Source: JACRBE01 sp964429005 (GTDB lineage Bacteria > Chlamydiota > Chlamydiia > Chlamydiales > JACRBE01). From it: DNA of 64,000 bases. The notes beneath the pieces were generated by a model that saw only the letters and a list, made by a program, of their open reading frames with translations, did no database searches and was not told where the DNA came from. The DNA lies in assembly GCA_964429005.1 (NCBI GenBank), contig CAYSAJ010000002.1, positions 66,789-130,788 on the forward strand, in the 5' to 3' direction. Both the position numbers and the translations under genes were made by a program. Positions 42,010 to 50,901 of this stretch are shown piece after piece (within the stretch, counting starts at the first letter, position 1; each line of letters starts with the position of its first letter).

Positions 42010-42444
42010 GTGGAAAAAGAACGCACTAAATTATGTCCCCACTGTGAGGGACGTGTCCCTATATCTTTAGATGACTGTCCCTATTGCGGTCAAAGCATTT
42101 TTTCTCAGCCATCCTTTTCCCTAAAAAACGCAAGCGAAAGCTCTTCTTTTATTCCTCCCTATCTCTCAAATTGGGAGGAGGAGGCGCTCATTAAGGAAGA
42201 AAGATTAGCCCCAATGAAACCAAAAGAAGTACCAAAGGACAGTAGGCAACAAAAATCCCTTCTTTTGACGATTGTACTCCTTACACTTGGGAGTTATCTT
42301 TTTACGCTTGGGTTTTTAGTCTTTCTTTTTTCCGAAAATGGAAAGCTTATTTTAGAGTGGCAAAGTAAATATTCTCTTCTCTATTGCTTTGTCGCAAGCC
42401 CTCTACTTTATGTAGGTTGGCTCAGACTTCAAAGCGATCTTTAA
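42010..42444 (+). CDS. Zinc-ribbon membrane protein
   Basis: A 144-residue protein starting with GTG 42010. Residues 9-26 carry two CxxC pairs (CPHCEGRVPISLDDCPYCG), a zinc ribbon. A polar linker follows, and two hydrophobic segments lie at about 80-102 and 118-138, so the ribbon faces the cytosol. Conserved chlamydial proteins of this design sit next to lpdA (CT556 in C. trachomatis, from memory and not certain). Function unknown; a role in membrane-bound regulation or translocation is only inference. Confidence 0.72.
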   Translation: MEKERTKLCPHCEGRVPISLDDCPYCGQSIFSQPSFSLKNASESSSFIPPYLSNWEEEALIKEERLAPMKPKEVPKDSRQQKSLLLTIVLLTLGSYLFTLGFLVFLFSENGKLILEWQSKYSLLYCFVASPLLYVGWLRLQSDL

Positions 42445-42452
42445 AAAAATCT

Positions 42453-42480
42453 TTTACATTCTTAAAATTTTCTTTATACT
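42453..42480 (+). promoter_or_regulatory. Sigma70-type promoter of the 416-residue orphan gene
   Basis: TTTACA (42453-42458), a 16-base AT-rich spacer and TATACT (42475-42480): five of six matches in both hexamers. It lies 20 bases before ATG 42501. Confidence 0.65.
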
Positions 42481-42500
42481 TTAGCTAAAAAGAGAATTTT

Positions 42501-43751
42501 ATGAATTCAATACATCGCAATCCTTCAACGAGCACAACTGCTTTGATGGAACTTTCTCATCAGCATGGTGAAAATACAGCACTTCTGAAACTGACAAACA
42601 TACGTATCGATAGAATCCTTAAAGATCATGAATTTATACAAAGCTCCGTAAGCTCTCCAAACCCTAAAGTTTATCGCTCGTTTTTTACAAGACAAGTTAT
42701 GAACCTCGGAAGTAACAATCTGAATGAAAAGATCAGCAGCATCACAACACTTGTTGTTTGTTGTTTGAGCGTGGTGGGCTTGATATTCTTTTTAGCTGCG
42801 ATTCCCACACACTTACATGATCTGAAAGTTGAAAACCAGCTAGCAGACTTGCTCACAACAAAAACCACTCTAGAAGCTGCACTAAAAAGGATCGAAGAAG
42901 AAGTCATAAAAATCGATGCTCACTATTCATTCAGTCAAAACAATATACCTCAGAGAAGAAACTCAGTTCTCGTTCATCCAGCGCCTGGGTCTGAATCAGG
43001 AGGAACACATCCCCATCATCCAGTTCGAACAGCCGGAATGAGGCATTTAGATGTTCATCCAGGACCTTCTGGGCCACTCCACGTTTCTGCAGCAGGAGAT
43101 GTTAGAGCCTCTCCTCAGCTACCTAGTTTTGGAAGATTTCATGCCCAATTAACCGGCCAGTTTGTTCCTGCAACACCCTCTGCTAGTGAAACACATTATC
43201 TTTCTACACAAACGATATCTCGCTCGGGTGGATCAACAATATCTATGGATCAAGCAATCATCGACTCAGTAAAACATCGTTTTTTTAGCAGTGATACTAG
43301 TGTAAAAAATCATATCACCACAAAACCAAAAATGATGTATCTTTTTGAGCCTATAGGCTCTGCAGGACATCAACATCCCAATGGGCTCATTTTACATGTG
43401 TACCACAAGCGTGGTAGTGGTGAAGGTGAGTCTGTGGAGATCTGGTATCCAAATCCTCTTCATCGCCAAGATCTTTCTAAGTACACAATTGTGAAAATTA
43501 GCCAGGAAGATAGGGTAGGGAAAACAAGACCTGTAACGAGAGCAGAAATCGATGCTCTTCTTCCTCATCATGCGCTACCACATGTAGTTATTTCAGGAAC
43601 GACCCCAGTAGAGGGCGCGACTCCAGCAGTTACTTTAGGCTCTGGTGCTCCCGCACTCACTAGTGCTGCGGATGGGGAGGGGCACCACGGAGCTGGAACA
43701 GATCTAGCTATGCCCCTTAGCGCAGCCGCTCAGCCACCTGCTACTGCCTAA
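42501..43751 (+). CDS. Large orphan membrane protein with low-complexity linkers
   Basis: A 416-residue protein of unknown family. A polar N-terminus (1-75) leads to one membrane segment (about 78-104, SSITTLVVCCLSVVGLIFFL), then a coiled-coil stretch (108-140) and a His/Pro/Gly/Ser-rich linker (150-245). A compact domain follows (about 248-365, MMYLFEPIGSAGHQHPNGLI and VEIWYPNPLHRQDLSKY), and the end is Ala/Pro/Gly-rich (370-416). The DNA of linker and tail is visibly richer in G+C than its surroundings. It has its own promoter and terminator. The layout fits an exported or envelope protein facing outward; a secreted or inclusion role is possible but unsupported by motifs. Confidence 0.7.
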   Translation: MNSIHRNPSTSTTALMELSHQHGENTALLKLTNIRIDRILKDHEFIQSSVSSPNPKVYRSFFTRQVMNLGSNNLNEKISSITTLVVCCLSVVGLIFFLAAIPTHLHDLKVENQLADLLTTKTTLEAALKRIEEEVIKIDAHYSFSQNNIPQRRNSVLVHPAPGSESGGTHPHHPVRTAGMRHLDVHPGPSGPLHVSAAGDVRASPQLPSFGRFHAQLTGQFVPATPSASETHYLSTQTISRSGGSTISMDQAIIDSVKHRFFSSDTSVKNHITTKPKMMYLFEPIGSAGHQHPNGLILHVYHKRGSGEGESVEIWYPNPLHRQDLSKYTIVKISQEDRVGKTRPVTRAEIDALLPHHALPHVVISGTTPVEGATPAVTLGSGAPALTSAADGEGHHGAGTDLAMPLSAAAQPPATA

Positions 43752-43767
43752 TTTTTCCTTAAAAACA

Positions 43768-43803
43768 AAAAGCCCTCGTATATAGTTTTACGAGGGCTTT
43801 TTT
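43768..43803. terminator. Bidirectional Rho-independent terminator
   Basis: AAAGCCCTCGTA pairs with TACGAGGGCTTT around TATAGTTT (or its complement), with T tracts on both strands. It separates the orphan gene ending at 43751 from secA ending at 43819, and is the clearest terminator in the window. Confidence 0.9.
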
Positions 43804-43818
43804 ATACCTGTGTGAATT

Positions 43819-46719
43819 TTAGTCTAGCTGCACAAAAGAGTGAAATGTTTCTTTTGAAAGGATCTGCGCGATCGTTTCATGCAGCTGCTTTGAAGGAGGA
43901 AGCATCATCTCAAAACGGAATAGAGCGTGGGCTATCTGCTCTTTCACAAGAAGAGAAAAATCGTGGAAGAGTTCAAAAGCCTCATGTTTGAATTCAATCA
44001 GCGGATCTTTCTGTCCCACAACTCGCATACCCACTTCTGTTCTTAGGTGGTCAATCGAAAGAAGATGATCTTGCCAATTTCGATCCACCGTTTTGATGAT
44101 GAGAGAACGAATGACATCGTAGAGAACTTGGAGAGGTTCTACATTTCTCCCAGAAGCTTGTTGCAATGCAGCAATCATTTTTGCTTCATGCTCAAGTTTT
44201 TGCTTAAAGATGTCACTGATTTTATTCATTGCAATTGTTTCTATTTCTTCGCTAGTGAGCCTTTTACCTTCAAGTTCAGTGAGATCCATAGAAACAGGGA
44301 AATGCAAAGAAACTTCTTTCAAATACCCAGCAAGATCTAAATGACGCTTTTCTGCGTCAAATGACTTTTGGAAAAGGTGAGAGTTTACATCTTCTAATAC
44401 TTGGCATGCTACTTTAAGAGGATTTTCATGGAATAAGACTTCATTACGGAAATTATAAACTTCCTGACGCTGTTTATTCATGACATCATCATATTCTAAC
44501 GTATGCTTCCTCATGGAGAAGTTGCGTTGCTCAATACGTTTTTGCGCTGTTTCAATAGAGCGGTTCAAAATAGGAGCCGCGATAGGCTCTCCTTCAGGAG
44601 GGCGGAATTTTTGTAAAAAGATCGAGAGTTTTGGAGATGTAAAGAGCCTCATAAGAGAGTCTTCAAAGGATACGTAAAATTTTGACGAGCCTGGATCTCC
44701 CTGGCGTGCGCATCGACCACGAAGTTGCCGATCAATACGTCGTGAGTGGTGGCGAGTTGTTCCAATAACGTGAAGACCACCAAGAGCAGCGACTCCCTCG
44801 CCAAGTTTGATATCTGTACCTCGACCTGCCATATTTGTAGAAACAGTGATAGATCCAGGTTGTCCTGCCATCGCGATAATTTCTGCTTCTTTAGCATGAT
44901 TTTTTGCGTTGAGAACTGTATGGTCGAGTTTGTTTTGACGCAAGATACGAGATACTTTTTCAGAAGCTTCTACAGACTCTGTGCCGAGGAGGATAGGACG
45001 ACCTGCGGCATGAACAGCTAAAATATCTTTTAAGATAGCTTGGTATTTTTCTCTCTCCGTCATGTAAATTTCATCATCGGAGTCTTTACGTTGGCATGTT
45101 TTGTTGCTAGGGATCGCTACGACTTTAAGGTCATAAATCTGTTTAAATTCATTGGCCTCAGTCATCGCTGTTCCTGTCATACCACAAAGGCAGTCATAAA
45201 GGCGGAAATAATTTTGGAGCGTGATTGTGGCATAGGTTTGTGTCTCTTGCTGAATAGCAACGTTTTCCTTTGCTTCAATTGCCTGGTGAAGGCCATCAGA
45301 AAAACGTCTTCCAGGCTGAGGACGCCCAGTGTTTTCATCGATGATCACAATTTTTCCTTCTTGGACAATATAGTCCACATCTTTTTCCATCAGCAGGTGT
45401 GCTCTAAAAAGTTGACGAAGGTTGTGAACACGTTCTTTTCTACGGCTATCTTCTTCACGAAGTGCGATTTTCTTTTGAAGACGCTCGTCTTCGCTAAGGG
45501 AAGTTTGATGATCAATTTGAGCATATTCATAGCCAAGATCAAGCATTGTAAAATCGTCTTCCGTATTCGCTGCATCAATTGTTGCCCACTCATGGATCCC
45601 TTTATCAGTAAGCTCATAATCACTCGAGCGCTCATCAATGATGATGTATAGCTGAGAGAGATGCTCAGATTTTTCTTGCTTATTGGGTTCTGCATAAAAG
45701 TAAGTTTCGATATCTTCTAGTTGTTTGCGAAGATCTGGATGTTCTTTGACTCTTTTTATGACTTTGTGTGTGGGAGTCCCCTTACTTACGATCCACAGAT
45801 TGCGAAGAGCTTGATCAATTTCTTCTTTTTCTGCTTTGGTCAGTTTACGCTCGGAAGCCGATTCTTCAAGAAGTTTATGTTTGTCTAAAACACGTTTAGC
45901 TTCTGTAGCCAGTTTATTGCAAAAGTCTCTTTGCAATTTAACAAGATCGCCGACAGGAGTTTTGAGTGCATGATACATTTGATTTGATGAAGCCACAGGT
46001 CCGGAGATGATCAGAGGAGTTCTCGCTTCATCGATCAAAATGGAGTCGATTTCGTCAATCAGAGCAAAATAATGACCTCTTTGAACAACTTCATTTTTGG
46101 ACTGCGCCATCGAATTATCCCTTAGATAGTCAAAACCAAACTCTGAAGCGGTCCCATAGACGATATCTGCTGCGTAAACAGATTTTCTTTTTTCAATCGG
46201 CGTTTCATTGGTGAGAGATTCCACAGTAAGGCCTAAGAAGCGAAAAATGGCTCCCACCCACTCACAGTCTCTTTGGGCTAAGTAATCGTTTACTGTAACA
46301 AGGTGAGTCGGTTTTCCTGTTAGTGCATGCAGGTAAAGAGGCATGGATGCCGTGAGGGTTTTTCCTTCCCCAGTTTGCATTTCTGAAATTGAGCGAAAAT
46401 GCATAGCGAGCGCGCCCACGATTTGGACATCATAGGGGATCATATCCCATTTTTGATTGTAACCGGAGACATGAACTTCTTTCCCACAAAGGCGCCTGCA
46501 TGTGTTTTTGACAACAGCATAAGCTTCAAGAAGAATATCGTCAGTGGTTTCTCCATTCTCCAAGCGTTTGCGAAATAGAGAGGTCTTATTTTGGAGCTGT
46601 TCGTCGCTAAGACTTTGTAGGTTTGATTCAATCTCATTGATTGATTTTACCATTTTTTGATAGCGTCGAATCACTCTTGTTTGTTGAGTTCCAAATATTT
46701 TTTTTATTAGATTCAGCAT
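43819..46719 (-). CDS. secA: Preprotein translocase ATPase SecA
   Basis: A 966-residue motor. Walker A is EMQTGEGKTLTASMPLYL (about residue 105), the DEAD-like box is LIDEIDSILIDEARTPLI, and the second motor domain has TNMAGRGTDIKLGEGV and QLRGRCARQGDPGSSKFY. It pushes Sec substrates through SecYEG. Residues about 230-400 contain an enlarged, charged region relative to E. coli SecA. No C-terminal zinc-binding CxCxxxxxxxCH/C motif is present; the end reads SFVQLD. The order secA-psd-nth-mnmE equals CT701-CT697 as I recall. Confidence 0.97.
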   Translation of the reverse strand: MLNLIKKIFGTQQTRVIRRYQKMVKSINEIESNLQSLSDEQLQNKTSLFRKRLENGETTDDILLEAYAVVKNTCRRLCGKEVHVSGYNQKWDMIPYDVQIVGALAMHFRSISEMQTGEGKTLTASMPLYLHALTGKPTHLVTVNDYLAQRDCEWVGAIFRFLGLTVESLTNETPIEKRKSVYAADIVYGTASEFGFDYLRDNSMAQSKNEVVQRGHYFALIDEIDSILIDEARTPLIISGPVASSNQMYHALKTPVGDLVKLQRDFCNKLATEAKRVLDKHKLLEESASERKLTKAEKEEIDQALRNLWIVSKGTPTHKVIKRVKEHPDLRKQLEDIETYFYAEPNKQEKSEHLSQLYIIIDERSSDYELTDKGIHEWATIDAANTEDDFTMLDLGYEYAQIDHQTSLSEDERLQKKIALREEDSRRKERVHNLRQLFRAHLLMEKDVDYIVQEGKIVIIDENTGRPQPGRRFSDGLHQAIEAKENVAIQQETQTYATITLQNYFRLYDCLCGMTGTAMTEANEFKQIYDLKVVAIPSNKTCQRKDSDDEIYMTEREKYQAILKDILAVHAAGRPILLGTESVEASEKVSRILRQNKLDHTVLNAKNHAKEAEIIAMAGQPGSITVSTNMAGRGTDIKLGEGVAALGGLHVIGTTRHHSRRIDRQLRGRCARQGDPGSSKFYVSFEDSLMRLFTSPKLSIFLQKFRPPEGEPIAAPILNRSIETAQKRIEQRNFSMRKHTLEYDDVMNKQRQEVYNFRNEVLFHENPLKVACQVLEDVNSHLFQKSFDAEKRHLDLAGYLKEVSLHFPVSMDLTELEGKRLTSEEIETIAMNKISDIFKQKLEHEAKMIAALQQASGRNVEPLQVLYDVIRSLIIKTVDRNWQDHLLSIDHLRTEVGMRVVGQKDPLIEFKHEAFELFHDFSLLVKEQIAHALFRFEMMLPPSKQLHETIAQILSKETFHSFVQLD

Positions 46720-46845
46720 CAGTATATCTCTCGTTCTTGAAATAGGATAAATAGGGAAGTACTAGGAGCAAAAATATCAAACTATGCAAAATCAGTATAC
46801 CATAAAATCAAGATTTTTCTGAAAAAGGAATCCCCCTGATAAAAG

Positions 46846-47754
46846 ATGAAAAGGCTATTTGTTTTTAATTATAAAAAAAGAGTTGTCGAAGAGGAAGAAA
46901 TTTACGGAAGATTTTGGATGCAACTTTTCTATAGCCCAGGCAGAGGAGCCGCTCTTTCAAGAAAAATCTTTCTTCCCCTTTTAGTTGCAAAGCCCTGGTT
47001 TTCCGCTTTCTATGGATGGATTCAAAAAAGAAGCTTTACCAAAAACAAAATAGCTCCCTTTGTAAAAAAATTTGATTTGGATCCTCAAGAATTTATTACA
47101 CCTGTTCAAGAGTTTTCTTCTTTTAATGACTTTTTTATAAGAAAGCTAAAAAAAGAAGCTCGCCCCATAGATTCTAGAGCAGAAGTTTTTTGTGCCCCCT
47201 GCGATGGGAGGTTTCATGTGATAGAAAATCTCGAATCGGATACTTCATTTATTTTGAAAGAAACACTGTTTGATCTTGAGAAACTTTTAGTAAAACCAGA
47301 ATGGGTCAAAAAATTTACAGGGGGTAGCATGGTCATGGCAAGACTCTGCCCTTTTGACTATCATCGTTTCCACTTTCCTTGTGATGCAAAAGTTGCTGAA
47401 ATCGACTCAATTGGGGAAAAGCTTCATTCAGTAAATCCTCTCGCTGTTGAAATTATCAAAACGGTCTATTGGGAAAACAAAAGATGTCTCACTTTGCTAA
47501 GAACACTAAAATTTAAAGATGTGATGATGATTGAAGTCGGAGCAACGAATGTGGGCACCATCCATCAAACCTCTACACTAGCTCAGGTCAACAAAGGAGA
47601 TGAGAAGGGGTATTTCTCCTTTGGAGGATCAGCTATCCTCATTCTTTTTGAAAAAGGAGTTATAACTTACGATCCAATTCTGTTGAAGTATAGCAGACAA
47701 GGAATCGAAGTAAGACTAGAAATGGGGAATTCACTAGGCGCTAGTGCTTTATAA
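46846..47754 (+). CDS. psd: Phosphatidylserine decarboxylase proenzyme
   Basis: A 302-residue membrane-associated decarboxylase. Family features are FNDFFIRKLKKEARPID, CAPCDGRFHVIE, CPFDYHRFHFPCDAKV and ATNVGTIHQT, and the self-processing site is FSFGGSAILILFEKG, where Gly-Ser cleavage would create the pyruvoyl cofactor (GGS replaces the usual GST). It converts phosphatidylserine to phosphatidylethanolamine. Start ATG 46846 lacks a close ribosome site. The 3' end overlaps nth by 14 bases on the opposite strand. Confidence 0.94.
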   Translation: MKRLFVFNYKKRVVEEEEIYGRFWMQLFYSPGRGAALSRKIFLPLLVAKPWFSAFYGWIQKRSFTKNKIAPFVKKFDLDPQEFITPVQEFSSFNDFFIRKLKKEARPIDSRAEVFCAPCDGRFHVIENLESDTSFILKETLFDLEKLLVKPEWVKKFTGGSMVMARLCPFDYHRFHFPCDAKVAEIDSIGEKLHSVNPLAVEIIKTVYWENKRCLTLLRTLKFKDVMMIEVGATNVGTIHQTSTLAQVNKGDEKGYFSFGGSAILILFEKGVITYDPILLKYSRQGIEVRLEMGNSLGASAL

Positions 47755-48364
47755 AACTTTTGCAAATAGGACACTTTTCAACCTGGTGCCCTCTTGCAGG
47801 GCAATAAGCTCTAGCAAAATATATGATCTGCAAATGAAGTTTATTCCAAAGAGATTGAGGAAAAAAGGCTTTAAGGTCTTTTTCGGTTTGTTTAACTGAA
47901 GACCCATTACTGATTTTCCAACGCTTTGCAAGACGATGAATATGAGTGTCTACGGGGAAGGCTGTGTGACCAAATCCTTGAATAACAACCACAGAGGCCG
48001 TTTTGTGCCCAACACCGGGAAGCTCTTCAAGAAGGTGAATATCATCAGGAATTTTTCCCTCGTATTTTTCTAAAAGGATTTCTGAGAGAGCTTTGATCGC
48101 TTTTGATTTGGCACTACTAAGACCACATGGCTTTATTATATCCTGAATTTCTTCCACAGAAAGAAGGACCATTTTTTCAGGAGTATCAGCTTTAGCAAAG
48201 AGAAGGGGAGTGATGAGATTGACTCTTTTATCGGTGCATTGCGCTGAGAGGAGCACAGCAATCAAGAGAGTATAAGGATCCTTGTGGTGAAGGGGGATCT
48301 CAGGGTGAGGAAAATACTCATCAAGCGTAGAGACAATAAAAGCAAGTTTCTCTTTTTTTCTCAT
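47741..48364 (-). CDS. nth: Endonuclease III (DNA glycosylase/AP lyase)
   Basis: 207 residues from ATG 48364, which overlaps the mnmE stop by ATGA. The helix-hairpin-helix motif LEELPGVGHKTASVVVIQGF contains the catalytic Lys121, and Asp139 lies in FPVDTHIHRLAKRW. The iron-sulfur region has only three Cys (188, 198, 201; C-x9-C-x2-C), while E. coli has four (C-x6-C-x2-C-x5-C). It removes oxidised pyrimidines. It is coupled to mnmE and runs into the psd 3' end. Confidence 0.94.
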   Translation of the reverse strand: MRKKEKLAFIVSTLDEYFPHPEIPLHHKDPYTLLIAVLLSAQCTDKRVNLITPLLFAKADTPEKMVLLSVEEIQDIIKPCGLSSAKSKAIKALSEILLEKYEGKIPDDIHLLEELPGVGHKTASVVVIQGFGHTAFPVDTHIHRLAKRWKISNGSSVKQTEKDLKAFFPQSLWNKLHLQIIYFARAYCPARGHQVEKCPICKSFIKH

Positions 48365-49731
48365 TTTCCAACACAAAATTTAGAAAAGATCGCATCGAGA
48401 ATATCTTCAGAGATATTTCGGCCGATGATTCTTCCTAAATGGTATAAACATTCTCGAATATCCAAAGTAATAAATTCTGGAGAAATACTTTGCTGCAAAC
48501 CTCTAATACAATTTCTAAGACTGGATAAAGCTTCATCAAGCGAGGCTCTATGCCTTTCTTTCGTGATAAATACTTCAGCAGATCGGATATTTTGGTCAGA
48601 GAAAGCTTTTTCTTTGATCTTCTCTTTTAAAGCTTCAAGGCCCTCATGTGTTTTTGCAGAAAGAGGGACAAAAGGGGAAGACAATGAAGTCTCAAGATTT
48701 CCTTCATCGACTTTATTACGGATGATAAGGACTTTATGTGCAGGTAAAGAGGTGAGCAAGAATTTTTCTTCAGGCAGAAGAGACCTGAATCCTTCTGTTA
48801 CAAACAAGATAAGATCAGCTTCAGCTGCTTTTTCATATGAGCGCTTAATCCCTTCTTGTTCAACAATTTCATTCGTTGAGCGTATGCCTGCTGTATCGAT
48901 AAGGCGTAAACACAAATCATCAATGACAAGCTCTTCTTCAATCACATCCCTTGTAGTTCCGGCGACCGGGGTGACGATCGCTCGGTTTTTACCGAGCAAA
49001 GCGTTAAGTAGGGATGATTTTCCTACATTTGGAAGGCCTAAGATACAAAGCCTCAGCCCTTCAGAAAGTTTTTGTCCATCGTGGAAAGTGAGAAGGAGAA
49101 GCTCCATATCCCTGTAAATAGAGTCCAGCTCGGCTAAAATTTCTTCTTCGCTGGCAAATTCAAGACCTTCTTCTGGATAATCAACCCAAGCCTCTAAAAT
49201 AGCGGCGATGTCGGTAAGCCGCCTTTGATAATCTCTAATTTTTTCAGAAAGCTTCCCAAGAAGATGGTTTTTGGCTGACCTATAAACAAACTCACTTTTA
49301 GCATGAATCATTTCTTGAATCGCTTCGGCTTGGGCCAGGTCAATTTTTCCATGAATATAAGCCCTTTGTGTAAACTCCCCAGGTTCAGCTAAGCTGGCCC
49401 CTGCCTTAACAAGCAAAGATAAAATCTTTTGGGGGATGATCATCCCGCCATGAGAGTGAATTTCAACGACATCTTCGCCGGTAAAGGTTTTAGGTCCTTT
49501 CATCCAAAAGCAGAGCACTTCGTCGATGATATGCCCTTCGAAATCGACCACTTGAGTGAACTTAACTGTATTAGAGCTAATTTCTAAAAGGTTGGATTTC
49601 AAGATTTTTTGGCTGATAGATAGAGCTTTTGGGCCCGAAATTCGCAGCACAGCAACCCCCCCTTCCCCAATCGCAGAAGCAATAGCGGCAATAGTCCGAT
49701 CAGATGGGTTTCTAGGGTGTACGAAGTTCAT
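48361..49731 (-). CDS. mnmE: tRNA modification GTPase MnmE (TrmE)
   Basis: 456 residues from ATG 49731; a longer frame from TTG 49761 would include the promoter. The N-terminal folate-binding domain has RISGPKALSI and FTGEDVVEIHSHGGM. The G domain (about 210-370) has ILGLPNVGKSSLLNALLG, TPVAGTTRDVIEEEL, DTAGIRST and NKVDEG. The C-terminus ends FCVGK, the catalytic Cys motif. With MnmG (16.4 kb) it modifies U34 of tRNAs. It leads an mnmE-nth operon. Confidence 0.96.
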   Translation of the reverse strand: MNFVHPRNPSDRTIAAIASAIGEGGVAVLRISGPKALSISQKILKSNLLEISSNTVKFTQVVDFEGHIIDEVLCFWMKGPKTFTGEDVVEIHSHGGMIIPQKILSLLVKAGASLAEPGEFTQRAYIHGKIDLAQAEAIQEMIHAKSEFVYRSAKNHLLGKLSEKIRDYQRRLTDIAAILEAWVDYPEEGLEFASEEEILAELDSIYRDMELLLLTFHDGQKLSEGLRLCILGLPNVGKSSLLNALLGKNRAIVTPVAGTTRDVIEEELVIDDLCLRLIDTAGIRSTNEIVEQEGIKRSYEKAAEADLILFVTEGFRSLLPEEKFLLTSLPAHKVLIIRNKVDEGNLETSLSSPFVPLSAKTHEGLEALKEKIKEKAFSDQNIRSAEVFITKERHRASLDEALSSLRNCIRGLQQSISPEFITLDIRECLYHLGRIIGRNISEDILDAIFSKFCVGK

Positions 49732-49740
49732 AGGCCCGTC

Positions 49741-49769
49741 ATTATAGCAGCCTTCTGCCAAATCGTCAC
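49741..49769 (-). promoter_or_regulatory. Sigma70-type promoter of mnmE-nth, near-leaderless
   Basis: On the minus strand GTGACG (49769-49764), exactly 17 bases, then TATAAT (49746-49741). The mnmE ATG begins only 9 bases beyond TATAAT, so the transcript would start within a few bases of the start codon and carry almost no leader. Confidence 0.65.
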
Positions 49770-49815
49770 GAATTTTAAAAACAATTCTAATTCATTGCGA
49801 TATAAACGCTTAATA

Positions 49816-49843
49816 TTGCAATTCAAAATTAATTATGGATAAT
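49816..49843 (+). promoter_or_regulatory. Promoter-like sequence of the 137-residue gene
   Basis: TTGCAA (49816-49821), a 16-base AT-rich spacer and GATAAT (49838-49843), five of six at -10. It lies about 55 bases before ATG 49898, whose ribosome site is GGTGA. Confidence 0.5.
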
Positions 49844-49897
49844 TTACTTTTATAAAATATAAAATTTAATGATAATTAAGTTTTATATGGTGATGAT

Positions 49898-50311
49898 ATG
49901 GATATTCATAATTTTCCTCCTCAAGGAGACGATGTATATAATTCTTTCAATGAAGAGAAGGCAATTATTAGCACCTCAAGAAGTTGCGACCATGTTCTTC
50001 GTTCAATTTCAGAGCTACAGCAAGCGATATCAGGCCAGGTAAGCGAGTCTAAATATCACAAACTTGTGACACATGTTATTCAGACTTTTGCTGAGCTAGA
50101 AGAAACCATGCAAGGCCTTGCATCGCAAGATCCCACTCACACAGCAACTCTCATTGCGGTGAAGCAAGTCTATCAGCAGTTTGTACAGCCCATCGTCGTT
50201 AATACCTACAAAGAAATGCCCTCGAAAGCAGATCAAGAGCAAATTTTAGACAGGCTAGATGAGGCACGAAGCCACCTAGATCACATAATCGGTGATTTAA
50301 CAGAGTCTTAG
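49898..50311 (+). CDS. Small helical protein of unknown function
   Basis: A 137-residue acidic protein, predicted all-helical after a polar 25-residue start (RSCDHVLRSISELQQAISGQ, HVIQTFAELEETMQGLAS, ILDRLDEARSHLDHIIGDL). There is no membrane segment or signal. The size and helical bundle resemble secretion chaperones or small regulators, but no signature supports either. A GGTGA ribosome site precedes the start. Its stop overlaps the convergent ruvA stop by four bases. Confidence 0.6.
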   Translation: MDIHNFPPQGDDVYNSFNEEKAIISTSRSCDHVLRSISELQQAISGQVSESKYHKLVTHVIQTFAELEETMQGLASQDPTHTATLIAVKQVYQQFVQPIVVNTYKEMPSKADQEQILDRLDEARSHLDHIIGDLTES

Positions 50312-50901
50312 ATCTGTTTTAAGGCACTTGTGATGAGCTGCCCTAAAGTAGCCTGAGGATTCTTATCCAAAACTTTTTGCAGAGCCTGTTTTGATTGTTG
50401 AGGAGAATATCCAAGTCTAACTAATGCTTGGGTTGCATCTCGGAGAACTCCTTGTGTGTTGTCCGTTTCAAGCGAAGTCAGTTCCACATTCAAAGTAAGA
50501 TGTGCAATCTTGTCTTTCAAATCAATCACAAGTTTTTCTGCAGTTTTTTTTCCAATTCCTGGTGTCGTTGCAAGAAGCGCCGCGTTGGCCGATTGAACTG
50601 AAAACAGCAGTTGATCCACGCTGTGGTGAGAAAGAAGGCTCAATGCTGTTTTAGGACCTATGCCAGACACCTCCTCAAATTTAATAAAAAGATCACGCTC
50701 TCTTTTTTGCAAAAATCCAAAAAGTTTTTCAGAATCTTCACGATAAACTGGACAGACATAAAATTTTACAAAGTCCCCTACTTTGTGGGGAATTTTGTAT
50801 TGTCCAAGCGGGATGTGAATTTTATAACCAACGCCTGAAGTGTCAACTACAACATAATCAGCGCCCACTTCTTCTAAAATTCCTTTGATATATTCAAACA
50901 T
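50308..50901 (-). CDS. ruvA: Holliday junction branch-migration protein RuvA
   Basis: A 197-residue protein: N-terminal OB fold (MFEYIKGILEEVGADYVVVD), two helix-hairpin-helix motifs (EEVSGIGPKTALSLLS and ATTPGIGKKTAEKLVIDLKD), an acidic linker, and C-terminal domain III (ALVRLGYSPQQSKQALQKVL) that binds RuvB. It holds the four-way junction. Its start shares bases with the ruvC stop (TAATG). The ruvA-ruvC pair matches CT501-CT502 as I recall. No ruvB is in the window. Confidence 0.96.
   Translation of the reverse strand: MFEYIKGILEEVGADYVVVDTSGVGYKIHIPLGQYKIPHKVGDFVKFYVCPVYREDSEKLFGFLQKRERDLFIKFEEVSGIGPKTALSLLSHHSVDQLLFSVQSANAALLATTPGIGKKTAEKLVIDLKDKIAHLTLNVELTSLETDNTQGVLRDATQALVRLGYSPQQSKQALQKVLDKNPQATLGQLITSALKQI

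Noticed and set aside
42951..43150. Tandem DNA repeat in the His/Pro-rich linker
   Set aside because: The bias is compositional; I could not find a regular repeated unit.
45040..45651. 203-codon open frame opposite secA
   Set aside because: It is fully antisense to a conserved motor gene, has no ribosome site and its composition reflects the complement of secA codons.
48284..49117. 277-codon open frame opposite mnmE and nth
   Set aside because: Long, but antisense to two well-conserved genes with Ser/Arg-rich composition typical of a shadow frame.
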